A stretch of 64,000 nucleotides of DNA from Candidatus Rokuibacteriota bacterium (GTDB taxonomy: Bacteria; Methylomirabilota; Methylomirabilia; Rokubacteriales; CSP1-6). This document shows, in pieces, positions 26,337 to 35,794 of this stretch; positions within the stretch are counted from its first letter, which is position 1; every line of letters starts with the position of its first letter. Under the pieces are notes generated by a model that searched no databases, was not told where the DNA came from, and saw only the letters and a program-made list of their open reading frames with translations. The stretch spans positions 1 through 64,000 of the forward strand of contig QHSX01000059.1 of the NCBI GenBank assembly GCA_003221695.1, given 5' to 3'. The position numbers and the translations under genes are program-made.

Positions 26337-27176
26337 ATGACGCGGATCCGCGGTTTCTACCTCGCCGGGGAGCGGGCGATCCTCGGCGCGATCACGGTGG
26401 GCTTCGTCCTGTGCTTCTGGGAGGGCCTGACGCGAGGGTGGTGGGCTCGACTGCTGGAACCCGCCCTCGGGAGCGGGGCGGCCGCGTGGCGCATCAGCCC
26501 GATCTTCCTCTCCTCGCCGACGGCCGTCGCGCTGACCGCGATCCGAGTCTTCGCCACGGGGGACATCTGGAGCGATCTGGGGGTCAGCGGCCTCGAGTTC
26601 CTCCTGGGATTCGTCCTCGCCATTGCCGTCGGGATTCCGTTGGGGCTCGCGGCGGGGTGGTACCGGAGGTTTTGCTTCGCCATAGAGCCGTTCCTGTCGG
26701 CGCTGAATGCCACGCCTCGGGTGGCGCTCCTCCCGCTCATCATCATCTGGGTCGGCATCGGGATCTGGTCCAAGGTGCTGGTCGTCTTTCTCGGAGCGGT
26801 CATCCCGATCTGCATCAACTCGCTGGCTGGAGTGCGGACGACCGACGCCAAGCTGCTCCGGGTGGCGCGGAGCTTCAAGGCCGCGGAGGGGCGTCTGTTT
26901 CGGACCATCATCCTGCCGAGCGCGGTGCCGTTCATTCTCACCGGGCTCCGCCTGGGCGTGGGACGGGCCATGGTGGGCGTCGTGGTGGGCGAGCTGTACG
27001 CCGCGACGGCGGGCGTCGGATTCATGATCACGGTGGCCGGCGCCTCGTTCCAAACGGACAAGGTCTTCGTGGGGGTCGCGATCATCGCCCTCGCCGGGGT
27101 CTTGATGATCGAGGCGCTGTCCCGTCTCGAGCGCCGATTCGAGACGTGGCGGCCCAAGGTTGGAGCGGCGACGTAG
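26337..27176 (+). CDS. ABC transporter permease (SsuC/TauC class), second subunit
   Basis: 279 residues. Strongly similar in layout to the preceding permease (RRFCFAIEPFLSALNATPRV compared with the equivalent stretch there), with the cytoplasmic loop KLLRVARSFKAAEGRLFRT. It has an extra N-terminal segment of about 20 residues. Tandem permeases in one SsuABC-type operon imply duplication and heterodimer formation (inference). The ATPase gene follows 8 bases later. Confidence 0.92.
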   Translation: MTRIRGFYLAGERAILGAITVGFVLCFWEGLTRGWWARLLEPALGSGAAAWRISPIFLSSPTAVALTAIRVFATGDIWSDLGVSGLEFLLGFVLAIAVGIPLGLAAGWYRRFCFAIEPFLSALNATPRVALLPLIIIWVGIGIWSKVLVVFLGAVIPICINSLAGVRTTDAKLLRVARSFKAAEGRLFRTIILPSAVPFILTGLRLGVGRAMVGVVVGELYAATAGVGFMITVAGASFQTDKVFVGVAIIALAGVLMIEALSRLERRFETWRPKVGAAT

Positions 27177-27184
27177 GCCCGACG

Positions 27185-28021
27185 ATGCCGGTGAAGCTCG
27201 AAGCTCAACGCATCCGCCTCGAGTACCACCAGCCTCGGACGGGCGCACGGTTCCTGGCCCTCGATGGCGTCGACCTCGCGATCATGGACGGGGAGTTCGT
27301 CTCGATCGTCGGTCCGTCGGGGTGCGGCAAGACGACCTTCCTCAACGTGGTGGATGGCCTGTTGCCGGCCAGCAGCGGGCGGATCCTTCTCGACGGCAAG
27401 GTCGTCACCGAGCCCGGTCGGGACCGCGCCATGGTCTTTCAGGACGCGTCATTGCTCCCCTGGCGGACCGTCCTCGGAAACGTCCTCTACGGCCTGGAGT
27501 GCCAGAGGACCCGCGCCCACTCTGCCCGGGAGCGGGCCCAGTACTTCATCGAGATGGTGGGGCTACGGGGATTCGAACACCATTATCCCCACGAGCTGTC
27601 GGGTGGGATGCAGCAGCGGGTCAACCTCGCCCGGGCCCTGGTCATGGACCCCCAGATCCTTCTCATGGACGAGCCCTTCGCCGCCCTGGACGCGCAGACT
27701 CGCGAGGTCATGCAGGAAGAGCTGCTCGAGATCTGGCGCGCGGCGAAGAAGACCGTGCTCTTCATCACCCATCAGATCAACGAGGCCATCTATCTTTCCG
27801 ACCGCGTCATCGTCTTCACGGCGCGGCCGGGCCGGGTCAAGCAGAGCGTCGCGATCGACATCGAGCGCCCACGGAAGCTCGCCCTCAAGCGCGACCCGCG
27901 CTTCCTCCAGATCGAGGACTTCGTCTGGAATCTGATCGAGGACGAGGTCAAAAAGACGATGCTCGCTGACCGGACCAGCCGCGGGAGCGCGGCGGCTGGC
28001 CCGGCCGATTCGGGGGTCTAG
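27185..28021 (+). CDS. ABC transporter ATP-binding protein (SsuB/TauB class)
   Basis: 278 residues. Walker A GPSGCGKT (43-50), Q-loop [15 protein letters not shown], signature [15 protein letters not shown], Walker [13 protein letters not shown], and the switch histidine in FITHQINEA, all typical of SsuB/TauB. ATG 27185 was chosen because the upstream frame runs inside the permease gene. It completes operon B (ThDP enzyme, hydratase, binding protein, two permeases, ATPase). It converges on the small secreted protein gene, with 13 bases between stops. Confidence 0.94.
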   Translation: MPVKLEAQRIRLEYHQPRTGARFLALDGVDLAIMDGEFVSIVGPSGCGKTTFLNVVDGLLPASSGRILLDGKVVTEPGRDRAMVFQDASLLPWRTVLGNVLYGLECQRTRAHSARERAQYFIEMVGLRGFEHHYPHELSGGMQQRVNLARALVMDPQILLMDEPFAALDAQTREVMQEELLEIWRAAKKTVLFITHQINEAIYLSDRVIVFTARPGRVKQSVAIDIERPRKLALKRDPRFLQIEDFVWNLIEDEVKKTMLADRTSRGSAAAGPADSGV

Positions 28022-28034
28022 CGAGCTCGGTCCG

Positions 28035-28316
28035 TTACTCGCCTCGATACTGCTTTCTCTGGAAGATTTTTCGCAGCGTCTGGTCGTCGACTGCTGGCGC
28101 CCCCCTGGGATGCGTCAACGCCTTTTCCTCCTGAGAAGTGATCAACCCCTTCGCCTCCAGCAGATGGGCCAACCGAGCCGGGTCGACCCAGCCTCGCTCT
28201 GCTCGGGCTGTGGCCGCGCCGGGCGATGAGACCGGCGGGTTCGCTTGTTGGGCGCTCACGAGAGCTGGAACTGCAAGCGCCGCCAGCATGGCAACGATCG
28301 TCAGCGGTCGTTTCAT
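28035..28316 (-). CDS. Small secreted protein of unknown function
   Basis: 93 residues with a clear Sec signal peptide (MKRPLTIVAMLAALAVPALVSAQ). The short charged mature part contains LAHLLEAKGLITSQEEKAL, reminiscent of the short helical modules at the ends of many secreted proteins. A Shine-Dalgarno AAAGGAG precedes ATG 28316. It is the last gene of the TetR-headed minus-strand operon. No function is recognised. Confidence 0.65.
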   Translation of the reverse strand: MKRPLTIVAMLAALAVPALVSAQQANPPVSSPGAATARAERGWVDPARLAHLLEAKGLITSQEEKALTHPRGAPAVDDQTLRKIFQRKQYRGE

Positions 28317-28332
28317 GGGCTCTCCTTTCTCT

Positions 28333-29571
28333 TCACCCATTGAGACGACCGTCGCCCGACCGCCGTTTCATGAGAAAGCCCTCATGCAGGGGGAGGATCC
28401 ACAGTGCGGCCGCCGAGTAGGAGGCGGCCATCACGTAGAGCGCGTGGCGGAAGCCGAGGGCATCGACGAGGGCTCCGAGGACGATGGCCCAGAGGGCACC
28501 CGAGCCGAAGCCGATCGTGTGATAGAGGCCGAAAACCACGTCCTGCGAGGAGCCTTCGGTGGCGTCGGCGGTCAGCGACTGGAGCATGGGGCTCTCGGCG
28601 TAGGCCACGCATCCGAGAACGAAGACGACAAGGGGGAGCAACCAAGCTCCGGTTGTGCCCAGGTGGACCAGCAGGGCCATCGTGAGCGTGGAGGTCAGGT
28701 ACGCGCTGAGGAGAACCGGCTTCCGCGCGCCCAGCCGGTCGGACACGAACCCGGCGAGCGTGGGACCGACGACGCTGCCGATCAGCATGAGGGTGTAGAG
28801 CACCCCCATCCTCATCACGCCCAGCCCGAGCTCTTGAGAGAGGTAGAGCGGCACGAAGGTGATGACGACACCGAGTCCCCGCCCGCCCGCTGCGGTGGCC
28901 TGGGCCCCGACGATGTATCGAAGATTTCGGTTCCGGAGAATCTCCAGGGTCTCGCGTCCGAGGGAGCGTCGCGCCTCGAGAGCTGCCGTCCCGTCGCGCT
29001 CCTCGCTGATTCCCCAGAGAACGAGGAGCCCGATGACGATCGCCGGCAGGGCGAAGTACGCGAGCGTGGTGCGCCACCCGAAGGCGCCGAGCAGGAGGGC
29101 GCCCACCAGAGGCACCAGGACCGTACCCAGGTTGCCGCCCGCATAGTGCATGGCCAGCGCGCGCCCGCGATGCGTCCGGCCGAAGTAGTCCAGGAGCAGC
29201 GCGTTCCCGTTGGGATGTTGCGGGCTGCCGGCCAGCCGGGTGAGGCTCTGCCAGACCAGCAGATCGAGAAACCCCTGAGAAAATCCCGCCAGGCCGAAGC
29301 AGACACCCTGCGCCACCGTGCCGATCCCGAGCAGGACTTTCCGCTGAACGAAGCGGCCCAGGTACCCGGTCAGCCACTGTAACCCCTGACCAAACGCCTG
29401 GCTCACGCCGACCAGCAGACCGATCTGGCTGTAGCCGAAGCGGAGATCCGCCATCATGGCCGGGTAGAGGATCGGCAGCAGCGCGGTATAGGCGTGGTTC
29501 ACCGCGTGCGCGGCGGCCACGAGCGAGAGGACCCGGTACGCTCCTGGCCTTACGTCAGTGGGCACCGGCAC
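28333..29571 (-). CDS. Major facilitator superfamily transporter
   Basis: 412 residues with about 12 membrane segments. The loop between segments 2 and 3 ([16 protein letters not shown]) and its repeat in the second half ([17 protein letters not shown]) match the MFS signature. It resembles organic-anion or metabolite transporters; direction and substrate cannot be read. It overlaps the etfA stop by 17 bases, so it belongs to the same operon as the electron transfer flavoprotein and the PaaA-like oxygenase. Confidence 0.88.
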   Translation of the reverse strand: MPVPTDVRPGAYRVLSLVAAAHAVNHAYTALLPILYPAMMADLRFGYSQIGLLVGVSQAFGQGLQWLTGYLGRFVQRKVLLGIGTVAQGVCFGLAGFSQGFLDLLVWQSLTRLAGSPQHPNGNALLLDYFGRTHRGRALAMHYAGGNLGTVLVPLVGALLLGAFGWRTTLAYFALPAIVIGLLVLWGISEERDGTAALEARRSLGRETLEILRNRNLRYIVGAQATAAGGRGLGVVITFVPLYLSQELGLGVMRMGVLYTLMLIGSVVGPTLAGFVSDRLGARKPVLLSAYLTSTLTMALLVHLGTTGAWLLPLVVFVLGCVAYAESPMLQSLTADATEGSSQDVVFGLYHTIGFGSGALWAIVLGALVDALGFRHALYVMAASYSAAALWILPLHEGFLMKRRSGDGRLNG

Positions 29572-30532
29572 CTTTGCGCTTCTTCAGTTCTTCGATCAAC
29601 TGCGGCACGACCTTGAACACGTCGCCGACCACGCCCAGGTCGGCCACCTGAAAGATCGGGGCGTCCGGATCGGTGTTGATCGCCACGATGGTCTTCGAAC
29701 CCTTCATGCCGGCCAAGTGCTGGAGCGCTCCGGAGATCCCGCACGCGATATAGAGGTCGGGCTTCACGGTCTTCCCGGTCTGGCCGATCTGGAGCGCGTA
29801 GGGAACCCACGCGGCATCGACCGCCGCCCGCGTCGCCCCGACGGCCCCCCCGAGCAACTCGGCCAGCTCCTGGAGCATCGCGAAGCGCTCCGGCGCCTTG
29901 AGACCGCGCCCGCCCGAGACGATCACCCGCGAATCCTCGAGTTGAGGTCCCTCGCGTTTGACCGTCACGCGCTCCGTCACGCGGATCTTGCGGACCGTTG
30001 GATCGCGCGGGGCCGGGACCTCTTCGACGGTGGCGTGCGTCTCGTTCGGCTTGATCTCGAACGCCTTGGGACGCACCAGGACGAGCTTCGCGCCCGGCCC
30101 GGTGAGCGTGCTCGTGTTCTGATAGCTTCCGCCCAGCGCGGGAATCGTCGCTTCGAGGGAGCCGCTCCGGAGAGCGAGGTCCCCGACGTCGGTGAGCGCT
30201 CCGCAGTCGAGCTTCGCCGAGAGCGCCGCGGCGACGTCGCGCCCGCCATAGCTCGACGCGAAGAGCATGACCGTGGGCTGATGGGACGCGATCAGCGTCG
30301 CGATCGTCTCGACGGCCGGGAGCGTCGGGCAGTCGCGGTAGACCGGGTCCGTGGACCGGTAGACCCGGCTGGCCCCGTGCGCCGACAGAGTCCCGACGGC
30401 ATCGTCCGGAGCGGGTCCGAGGAGGACCGCTTCGGCCCGGCCCAGCTCTCTGGCTTTGGACAGCATCTCCAGCGTGGCCCGAGAGATGCGCCCGTCGACC
30501 ACTTCGCCGTAGACCCAGATGAGATCGGCCAT
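29555..30532 (-). CDS. etfA: Electron transfer flavoprotein alpha subunit
   Basis: 325 residues. Binds FAD and shuttles electrons from acyl-CoA dehydrogenases or related flavoproteins to the quinone pool. The C-terminal FAD domain is clear: [34 protein letters not shown], and [21 protein letters not shown]. It is preceded by etfB. In this operon it probably serves the PaaA-like oxygenase or a dehydrogenase encoded elsewhere; no acyl-CoA dehydrogenase is in the window. Confidence 0.94.
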   Translation of the reverse strand: MADLIWVYGEVVDGRISRATLEMLSKARELGRAEAVLLGPAPDDAVGTLSAHGASRVYRSTDPVYRDCPTLPAVETIATLIASHQPTVMLFASSYGGRDVAAALSAKLDCGALTDVGDLALRSGSLEATIPALGGSYQNTSTLTGPGAKLVLVRPKAFEIKPNETHATVEEVPAPRDPTVRKIRVTERVTVKREGPQLEDSRVIVSGGRGLKAPERFAMLQELAELLGGAVGATRAAVDAAWVPYALQIGQTGKTVKPDLYIACGISGALQHLAGMKGSKTIVAINTDPDAPIFQVADLGVVGDVFKVVPQLIEELKKRKGAGAH

Positions 30533-30546
30533 GTCTCGAGGAACGC

Positions 30547-31326
30547 TCAGATCAGTTTCAAGTCGGCGAGAAAGGCGGCGATCTTCTTCCCGCCTTCGCC
30601 GTCGTCCTGGATGATCGTTCCGGCCGGCCGGGCGGGAGGCCTGCCGACGGTGAGGACCTTCTCGCGCGCGCCACTCTCGCCGACCTCGGCGGGACCGAGC
30701 CCGAGTTCGGCGGCCGTGTATCGCTTGATCTCCTTCTTCTTGGCTCCCATGATTCCCTTCAGCGTGGGATAACGTGGCTCATTGATGCCGGTGGTCACGG
30801 TCACCAGGAGAGGAAGCTCGGCGGAGACCACATCGTAGCCGCCTTCGCTCTGACGCTTGATCGTCACCGTTCTGCCCTCCACGGTGACGGACGTCGCGAA
30901 GGTCAGGGGGGGAACTCCCAGCAGCTGGGCGAGTTGCCCGGGGACGAGGCCGGTATAGCTGTCACTCGACTCGGTCGCGCACATCACGAGATCGAACGGC
31001 GCTTTCCGGATCGCCGCGGCCAGCGCCTTCGCGGTGCCGAGCGCGTCTGACCCCGCCAGCGCCGGATCCGAGAGGTGAATCGCGGCCGTTGCCCCCATGG
31101 CCAGGGCGCCCCTGATCCCGATCGTCGCGTCCTCTCCGCCCATGACGACGACCGTCACGCTTCCGCCGTGCTTTTCCGTCAGGCGCAGCGCTTCCTCGAC
31201 GGCCTTGGCCGCCTGCGGGTCCAGCTCCTGGCTGACGTCCTTCCTGACCATCCGCCTCGTGGCCGGGTCGATGCGAATCGTGACCGAGCTCAACGGGACG
31301 ACCTTGGCGCAGACGACGATGTTCAC
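30547..31326 (-). CDS. etfB: Electron transfer flavoprotein beta subunit
   Basis: 259 residues. Start [20 protein letters not shown], core [27 protein letters not shown] and the ETF-beta signature segment around [35 protein letters not shown] 31326 was chosen to give the family's usual start. It pairs with EtfA, 14 bases downstream. The gene for a 64-residue protein is immediately upstream. Confidence 0.94.
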   Translation of the reverse strand: MNIVVCAKVVPLSSVTIRIDPATRRMVRKDVSQELDPQAAKAVEEALRLTEKHGGSVTVVVMGGEDATIGIRGALAMGATAAIHLSDPALAGSDALGTAKALAAAIRKAPFDLVMCATESSDSYTGLVPGQLAQLLGVPPLTFATSVTVEGRTVTIKRQSEGGYDVVSAELPLLVTVTTGINEPRYPTLKGIMGAKKKEIKRYTAAELGLGPAEVGESGAREKVLTVGRPPARPAGTIIQDDGEGGKKIAAFLADLKLI

Positions 31327-31347
31327 GCCGGGCTCGTCAGTCGCCGA

Positions 31348-31542
31348 CTATCTGGCGAGCCACTCCGAGACGTTGCCTTCCAGCACGACGTCCAGGATCT
31401 CCTCGCAGTCGCGGAGCGCTTGGTCCACGAGCTTCGGGTCGTCCTTGAGGTGCGGCATCGCCCGGTTGACGGCCGCGTGGAGGGCCAGCACCATCTCCTT
31501 CATGTGCTCGTCGAGGGCCTGGGTGTTCGGCGCTTGGGTCAT
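31348..31542 (-). CDS. Small hypothetical protein in the PaaA-like/ETF operon
   Basis: 64 residues, predicted all-helical and acidic (DEHMKEMVLALHAAVNRAMP; LVDQALRDCEEILDVVL). No known motif. It lies 15 bases after the PaaA-like gene and 21 bases before etfB on the same strand, so it is probably translated with them. By position it could be an accessory or assembly subunit of the di-iron protein, but that is only inference. Confidence 0.6.
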   Translation of the reverse strand: MTQAPNTQALDEHMKEMVLALHAAVNRAMPHLKDDPKLVDQALRDCEEILDVVLEGNVSEWLAR

Positions 31543-31557
31543 GGTCTCGCCCCCCGG

Positions 31558-32283
31558 TCACACGAACTCGCGGCCGACGTTCGGATCCGGCACGCTCAGC
31601 CCCATCGCCTCGATGAGGGGGTTGACCTCCCGGATGTACTCCTGCCTCGCCTGCGTGTTGGTCCGGCGTTTGAGTCCCCAGTGGCGGTAGCGCTCGGAGC
31701 GACGGGAATTGCTGTTGCCGAACATGTCGAGGGCCTTCGCGTACCAGGCGTTGACGACCCGCTGGATCTTCTCTTTCGACGCTCCGCCCCTGGCCGCGAA
31801 CTCCGCGGTCTTGTTCTGACCGTACTCGATGTGGGCCCGCTCTTCGACGATGACGTCGGGCAGGATCCGGTCCAACGGCGCGAAGCTGCACCCGATGAAC
31901 TCCTCGAGCTGGTACCGTCCCACCCGGTCGATCAAAAAGCCGAAGACGGCGAACTCCTCCCAGCTCGTGATCGTCCCCCGAAAGGCGTTCACGTACCGCT
32001 CCTGGTTGGGGCGGCTCAGGATGTGGGAGAGATCCAGCCCCACCTCGCCGGCGAGGCGGGCGACCTTGCGGTAGTGGTCGGCTTCCTCGGCGGCCGTTCG
32101 GGCCACGATGAGCTGGTCGACCTTGCTGGGCGCCGTCGGCAGGATCGTCCGCACGTAGAGATGCGGCCCGCCGATCTCGCAATCGGCCTGAATGGCCAGG
32201 ACGCGCTTGAGCAGGTCCTGGTACTCGGCCTCCATCTTCGGCACGTCCGACGCCTCGAGCTTGTCCGTGAACGGCTTGTCCAT
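31558..32283 (-). CDS. PaaA/BoxB-like di-iron (ferritin-fold) oxygenase component
   Basis: 241 residues. A four-helix ferritin-like protein related to the catalytic PaaA subunit of phenylacetyl-CoA 1,2-epoxidase. The carboxylate/histidine di-iron set is visible: Glu36 (QADCEIGGPHLYV), Glu67-x-x-His70 (AEEADHYRKVARL), a glutamate pair at 127-128 (QLEEFIGCS), and Glu148-x-x-His151 (VEERAHIEYG). PaaB, PaaC, PaaD and PaaE genes are absent, so it either acts alone like BoxB-type enzymes or uses the downstream ETF as reductant. ATG 32283 follows the TetR gene by 11 bases. Substrate is probably an aromatic CoA ester, by inference. Confidence 0.78.
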   Translation of the reverse strand: MDKPFTDKLEASDVPKMEAEYQDLLKRVLAIQADCEIGGPHLYVRTILPTAPSKVDQLIVARTAAEEADHYRKVARLAGEVGLDLSHILSRPNQERYVNAFRGTITSWEEFAVFGFLIDRVGRYQLEEFIGCSFAPLDRILPDVIVEERAHIEYGQNKTAEFAARGGASKEKIQRVVNAWYAKALDMFGNSNSRRSERYRHWGLKRRTNTQARQEYIREVNPLIEAMGLSVPDPNVGREFV

Positions 32284-32294
32284 GGCGCTCTCCT

Positions 32295-32930
32295 TCAGGA
32301 CCTCGGTCCCTTCCCGCGCCGATCGACGCTGCGCGCGTCGAGGCTCTTTGAGATCACCTCGACGTAGCGGCCGGCGATGGCCTCGGGAGCGAGCCGCCCG
32401 CCCTCCGAGAACCAGGTGGCCACCCCCGTGCACATGCTGAGGATCGCCGCCGCCGTCAGCTTCACGTCCGGCACCTGGAAGACGCCGCCGCGGATGCCCG
32501 CCGTGAGCAGGCCGCGGAACACGTCCTCGTACTGGTCGCGCTTGGCGATGACGCGGCGGAGGTTGGCCGGCGTCAGCGAGCGCAGCTCGCTGTGGCTCAC
32601 GAACGCCTCCTGTCGGCGGCGCGCGTGGAAGACGACGTGGAAGCGCACGGCCGCCCGCAGCTGGCTCTCGGCGCCGTCGGCCGCCGCCACCGCGCGCCGC
32701 AAGCCGTCGAGCAGGTCGTCGAGCGTGCGGTCGAGAATGGCGAAGAGGATCTCCTGCTTGGAGTGGAAGTGGTAGTACAGGCTCGCCGTCTCCAGGCGGA
32801 GCTCGCGCGCCAGCGTGCGCACCGAGGTGCCGTGATAGCCGCGCTCACAGAAGAGGGCCGTCGCCGCGCGGAGGATCCGATCGGAGGCGACGGCGTCGCC
32901 CTTCGGGGTGACGGGGGCGAGGGTAGCCAT
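32295..32930 (-). CDS. TetR family transcriptional regulator (PaaR/FadR-like)
   Basis: 211 residues. The N-terminal helix-turn-helix lies at about 18-62 (ILRAATALFCERGYHGTSVR; LARELRLETASLYYHFHSKQ), followed by a ligand-binding helical domain. It heads the minus-strand operon that encodes the PaaA-like enzyme and ETF. The ATG is only 6 bases from a palindromic site (32937-32950), so autorepression and control of the whole operon are likely. The probable effector is an acyl- or aryl-CoA, inferred from the neighbours. Confidence 0.9.
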   Translation of the reverse strand: MATLAPVTPKGDAVASDRILRAATALFCERGYHGTSVRTLARELRLETASLYYHFHSKQEILFAILDRTLDDLLDGLRRAVAAADGAESQLRAAVRFHVVFHARRRQEAFVSHSELRSLTPANLRRVIAKRDQYEDVFRGLLTAGIRGGVFQVPDVKLTAAAILSMCTGVATWFSEGGRLAPEAIAGRYVEVISKSLDARSVDRRGKGPRS

Positions 32931-32936
32931 ACCTAT

Positions 32937-32950
32937 TGAACGACCGTTAG
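32937..32950. promoter_or_regulatory. Palindromic TetR-type operator resembling a PaaR box
   Basis: TGAACGACCGTTAG contains the perfect inverted repeat AACG-n2-CGTT. From memory, the Thermus PaaR box is CnAACGnnCGTTnG; this site differs from it only in the first base. It sits directly upstream of the TetR ATG, where a bound repressor would block initiation. Role inferred from symmetry, position and gene context. Confidence 0.6.
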
Positions 32951-33015
32951 GCTACCGGCGGCGGGCGCCCGTGTCAAGGACGCGCTGCCGACTGGCGCTC
33001 ACTCAGATCAGAACG

Positions 33016-34449
33016 TTACGATTCCCCGAACAGGATGGCGCCCCACTTCTTCCGGGCGGCCTCGATCACCGCCGTGCTCGAGATGGCGACCGGCGGGAAC
33101 TTGTCCCGCCATTCGAAGGGCCGCGTCGCGTCGATCAGCGCGCGCGAGTTCAGACCCTTCGCTCCGGGCGGGATGATGGGGTCGAGCGGCCCTGACCACA
33201 TGCGCCGGATGATGTCGATGTCCTTCTCCGGGTCCGAGCGCGTGCACAGAGCCCAGATCACGTCGTACGTGTTGGTCGGGTCGATGTCCTCGTCCACGAC
33301 CACGACGTAGCGGCCGAGGTAGGACCCGGCCCGGCAGGCCATCGCGGCGAGCCCCGCCTGGCGGGCGTGTCCGCCATAGCGCTGCTTGATGGAGACGATC
33401 ACCAGGAGCCGCGTGCCGCCCGCGGGGTGGCACCAGACGCCCTGGACGTCGGGGACTCCGGCCTTCTCCATCTCGTCCCAGATCAGCGCGGAGCGCATCA
33501 CGGCCCGGTAGGCCGTCAGCTCGGACGGCGGCTTGCCGGGAGGGCTGCCGAGCATGATGGGATTCGCGCGATGAAGCACGCGCTCGACCGTGATCGTCGG
33601 TTCGGGGCGCACGTCGCTCGCGTAGTAGCCGGTCCACTCGCCGAAGGGACCCTCGTCGAGCTTCCGATCCGGGTACGCGGTCCCCTCGATGATGATCTCG
33701 GCGTTGGCGGGCAGGGGGAGGCCCGTGACGGGGCTCTGAAGGACCTCGAAGGGCTCGCCCACGACCCCGCCGACCCAATCGTACTCGGAGACGCCGTAGG
33801 GCACCTCGATGCTCCCCGCCAGAAAGACGAGCGGGTCGTGCCCGAGGGAGACGGCCACCTTCATGGGCTTGCCCGCGGCGAACCACTTCTCCCGCTGGAT
33901 CCGACCGTGCTTGCCGGGCGAGATGTAGAACCCGACGGTCTTCTCGTCATGGATCATCACCCGATAGCAGCCGAGGTTCACCCACCCTTCCTCGGGATCC
34001 CGCGTGATGTCCACGCTGCCCGTCCCGATGTAGCGGCCGCCGTCGTGCTCGTGCCACTTCGGGGTGGGGAACTTGAGCACGTTGACCGCCGCGCCGGCAT
34101 CGACGTGCTCCATGACCGGCCCCGACTCGACGGTCTTGGCCGGGATCGGCATGATCTTCTTCGAGCGTGCGCGCCAGGTCTTCACGAGCTCCATGGGGGA
34201 GGTGACGTTCGTATCGAGCCCCAGGGTGAGCGCCGTCCGGCGGAGCGAGCCCAGGGAATTGACGACGATCCGGTACCCCTTCGGGTAGCCCTTGACCTCG
34301 TCGAACAGCACCGCCGGGCCGTTTTCGCGGTGCTGCGCGAGCTCGGTGATGGCGCCGATCTCGACGTTCCAGTCCGCGCCCGTGACCGTCCTGACTTCGC
34401 CGAGGCCCTCCGCCCCACGCAGCCACTGCCGCAGATCGCGCATGCTCAT
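33016..34449 (-). CDS. UbiD family (prenylated-FMN dependent) decarboxylase
   Basis: 477 residues, similar throughout to the UbiD at 8637. Family signatures are CYRVM with Arg163, SPGKHGRIQRE and DEGPFGEWTGYY with Glu266 and Glu271. ATG 34449 gives the same start as the paralogue (MSMRDLRQWL compared with MSYSDLREWL); a GTG at 34461 overlapping the CoxG stop (GTGA) is the alternative. It is the last gene of operon D, behind a molybdenum hydroxylase with an FMN-kinase-like domain. Aromatic or heteroaromatic acid (de)carboxylation is likely; the substrate is not known. Confidence 0.92.
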   Translation of the reverse strand: MSMRDLRQWLRGAEGLGEVRTVTGADWNVEIGAITELAQHRENGPAVLFDEVKGYPKGYRIVVNSLGSLRRTALTLGLDTNVTSPMELVKTWRARSKKIMPIPAKTVESGPVMEHVDAGAAVNVLKFPTPKWHEHDGGRYIGTGSVDITRDPEEGWVNLGCYRVMIHDEKTVGFYISPGKHGRIQREKWFAAGKPMKVAVSLGHDPLVFLAGSIEVPYGVSEYDWVGGVVGEPFEVLQSPVTGLPLPANAEIIIEGTAYPDRKLDEGPFGEWTGYYASDVRPEPTITVERVLHRANPIMLGSPPGKPPSELTAYRAVMRSALIWDEMEKAGVPDVQGVWCHPAGGTRLLVIVSIKQRYGGHARQAGLAAMACRAGSYLGRYVVVVDEDIDPTNTYDVIWALCTRSDPEKDIDIIRRMWSGPLDPIIPPGAKGLNSRALIDATRPFEWRDKFPPVAISSTAVIEAARKKWGAILFGES

Positions 34450-34457
34450 CGCCCACC

Positions 34458-34922
34458 TCACTCGCGACTGGATGGTGCTCTGCCGAGCGCCGCTCGAACG
34501 TTGACCGCGAACGCCTGCATCAGGCCATCGGCCTTCTTCTTGATCAGTGGTTGGCCGAACTCGCCGATCTTCCCGAGGACCGCGAGATCGGTCTCCACGA
34601 CGAGCTCGATGCCCGTCGGCGCGGGCGCCAGGCGCGCGGTCATCCGGGCCCGGATCCCGCCGCCGGCGCCCCGGTCGTCGGCCTCCGCCCTCAGGGCGGC
34701 CTGCCAGCCGTTCCGGTCCTGTTCCTCCAGGGTCACGGTGCCCCCGAGAGCGAGACGCACCGGACCAATCTGCACGTTGAGGACCCCACGATACCTGTTC
34801 TCACCGGCGGGTTCAATTGCCTCCACGCCGGGAATGCACCGGGCGACGCGCGGGACATCCATGAGAAAGTCCCAGAGCCGCTCACGCTCCACGGCGAGGA
34901 TAGAGCGCTGGACGAGCTTCAC
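34458..34922 (-). CDS. CoxG-like SRPBCC protein (carbon monoxide dehydrogenase subunit G family)
   Basis: 154 residues. The SRPBCC fold start (RSILAVERERLWDFLMDVPRV) is followed by ARCIPGVEAIEP and the C-terminal LGKIGEFGQPLIKKKADGL helix, typical of CoxG. In the CO dehydrogenase system CoxG helps recruit the enzyme to the membrane and links it to the respiratory chain; here it should do the same for the adjacent hydroxylase. GTG 34922 overlaps the stop of the FAD-subunit gene (GTGA). Confidence 0.88.
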   Translation of the reverse strand: MKLVQRSILAVERERLWDFLMDVPRVARCIPGVEAIEPAGENRYRGVLNVQIGPVRLALGGTVTLEEQDRNGWQAALRAEADDRGAGGGIRARMTARLAPAPTGIELVVETDLAVLGKIGEFGQPLIKKKADGLMQAFAVNVRAALGRAPSSRE

Positions 34923-35794
34923 GCCGCCTCTCTGGAGGCGCGGTCCCAGGCGCCACGAAGGGCCCGCCGCACGAAGACCCCTGCCATCTGCCGCTTGTAC
35001 TCCGCCGAGCCGCGCGGGTCGGCGATCGGGTCCACGACGCGGATGGCCGCCTCCGACGCGGCCGCGAGCAGCCGGTCGCTCAGCCGCTCGCCGATGACGA
35101 TCGCCTCTGCGTCGCGCGCGCGGAGCGGTGTCGGCCCGAGCGCGCCGAGCCCGATGCGCGCCTCGCGGCAGACGCCTTCCGGCGTCAGCGTGACCGTGGC
35201 GGCGACGGCCACGGTGGCGTAGTCGTCCGCCGTCCTGGGTAGAAACTTGTGGAAGGCCGAGGCGTTCCCAGGCGCAGGGAAGGCGACGTCGACGGCGACC
35301 ACGACCTCGCCGGGCCGGAGCGCGGTCTGGTAGTAGTCGACGAAGAATTCGTCCAGCGCCACCTGACGCTCCCCCTGGCGCCCCGCGATCCGGACCCGTG
35401 CGTCCAGCGCCAGGAGAGTCACCGGCGGGTCCTGGTTGGGATCGGCATGGGCCAGGCATCCGCCGATGGTCGCGACGTTGCGGATCCGTAACGTCGCCAC
35501 GCGGCTGAGCGTCTCGGCGAGCACGGGAATGCGCGACCGGATCAGCGGCGAGGTCTCCACGTCGCGGTGAGTCGCCAGCGCCCCGATCCTGACCCCGCCG
35601 TCAACGACCTCGATGCGGCCGAGACCGGGCAGGCGACGGAGACTGATGAGGCGGGTGGGGCGCACCAGACGCTGCATCATCAAGATCATCAGCGCCGTTC
35701 CGCCGGCAATCACCTTTCCCTCGTCGCCGGCCTCCTCCAGCTCGGCCAGGGCGGACGCCAGGCTCTCGGGGGCCGTGTAGTCAAAGGCGTGCAT
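34919..35794 (-). CDS. Molybdenum hydroxylase FAD-binding (medium, CoxM-like) subunit
   Basis: 291 residues. FAD-binding motifs are KVIAGGTALMILMMQ (about 28-42) and the second loop RNVATIGGCLAHADPNQD (about 108-125), both standard for the CoxM/XdhB family. It passes electrons from the iron-sulfur subunit to an acceptor. ATG 35794 was chosen as the family start (MHAFDYTAPES). It overlaps the small-subunit gene by 14 bases and the CoxG gene by four. Confidence 0.92.
   Translation of the reverse strand: MHAFDYTAPESLASALAELEEAGDEGKVIAGGTALMILMMQRLVRPTRLISLRRLPGLGRIEVVDGGVRIGALATHRDVETSPLIRSRIPVLAETLSRVATLRIRNVATIGGCLAHADPNQDPPVTLLALDARVRIAGRQGERQVALDEFFVDYYQTALRPGEVVVAVDVAFPAPGNASAFHKFLPRTADDYATVAVAATVTLTPEGVCREARIGLGALGPTPLRARDAEAIVIGERLSDRLLAAASEAAIRVVDPIADPRGSAEYKRQMAGVFVRRALRGAWDRASREAA

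Noticed and set aside
31558-32283. Calling the di-iron gene a full phenylacetyl-CoA epoxidase system
   Set aside because: Only the PaaA-like catalytic component is present; PaaB, PaaC, PaaD and PaaE are absent from the window.
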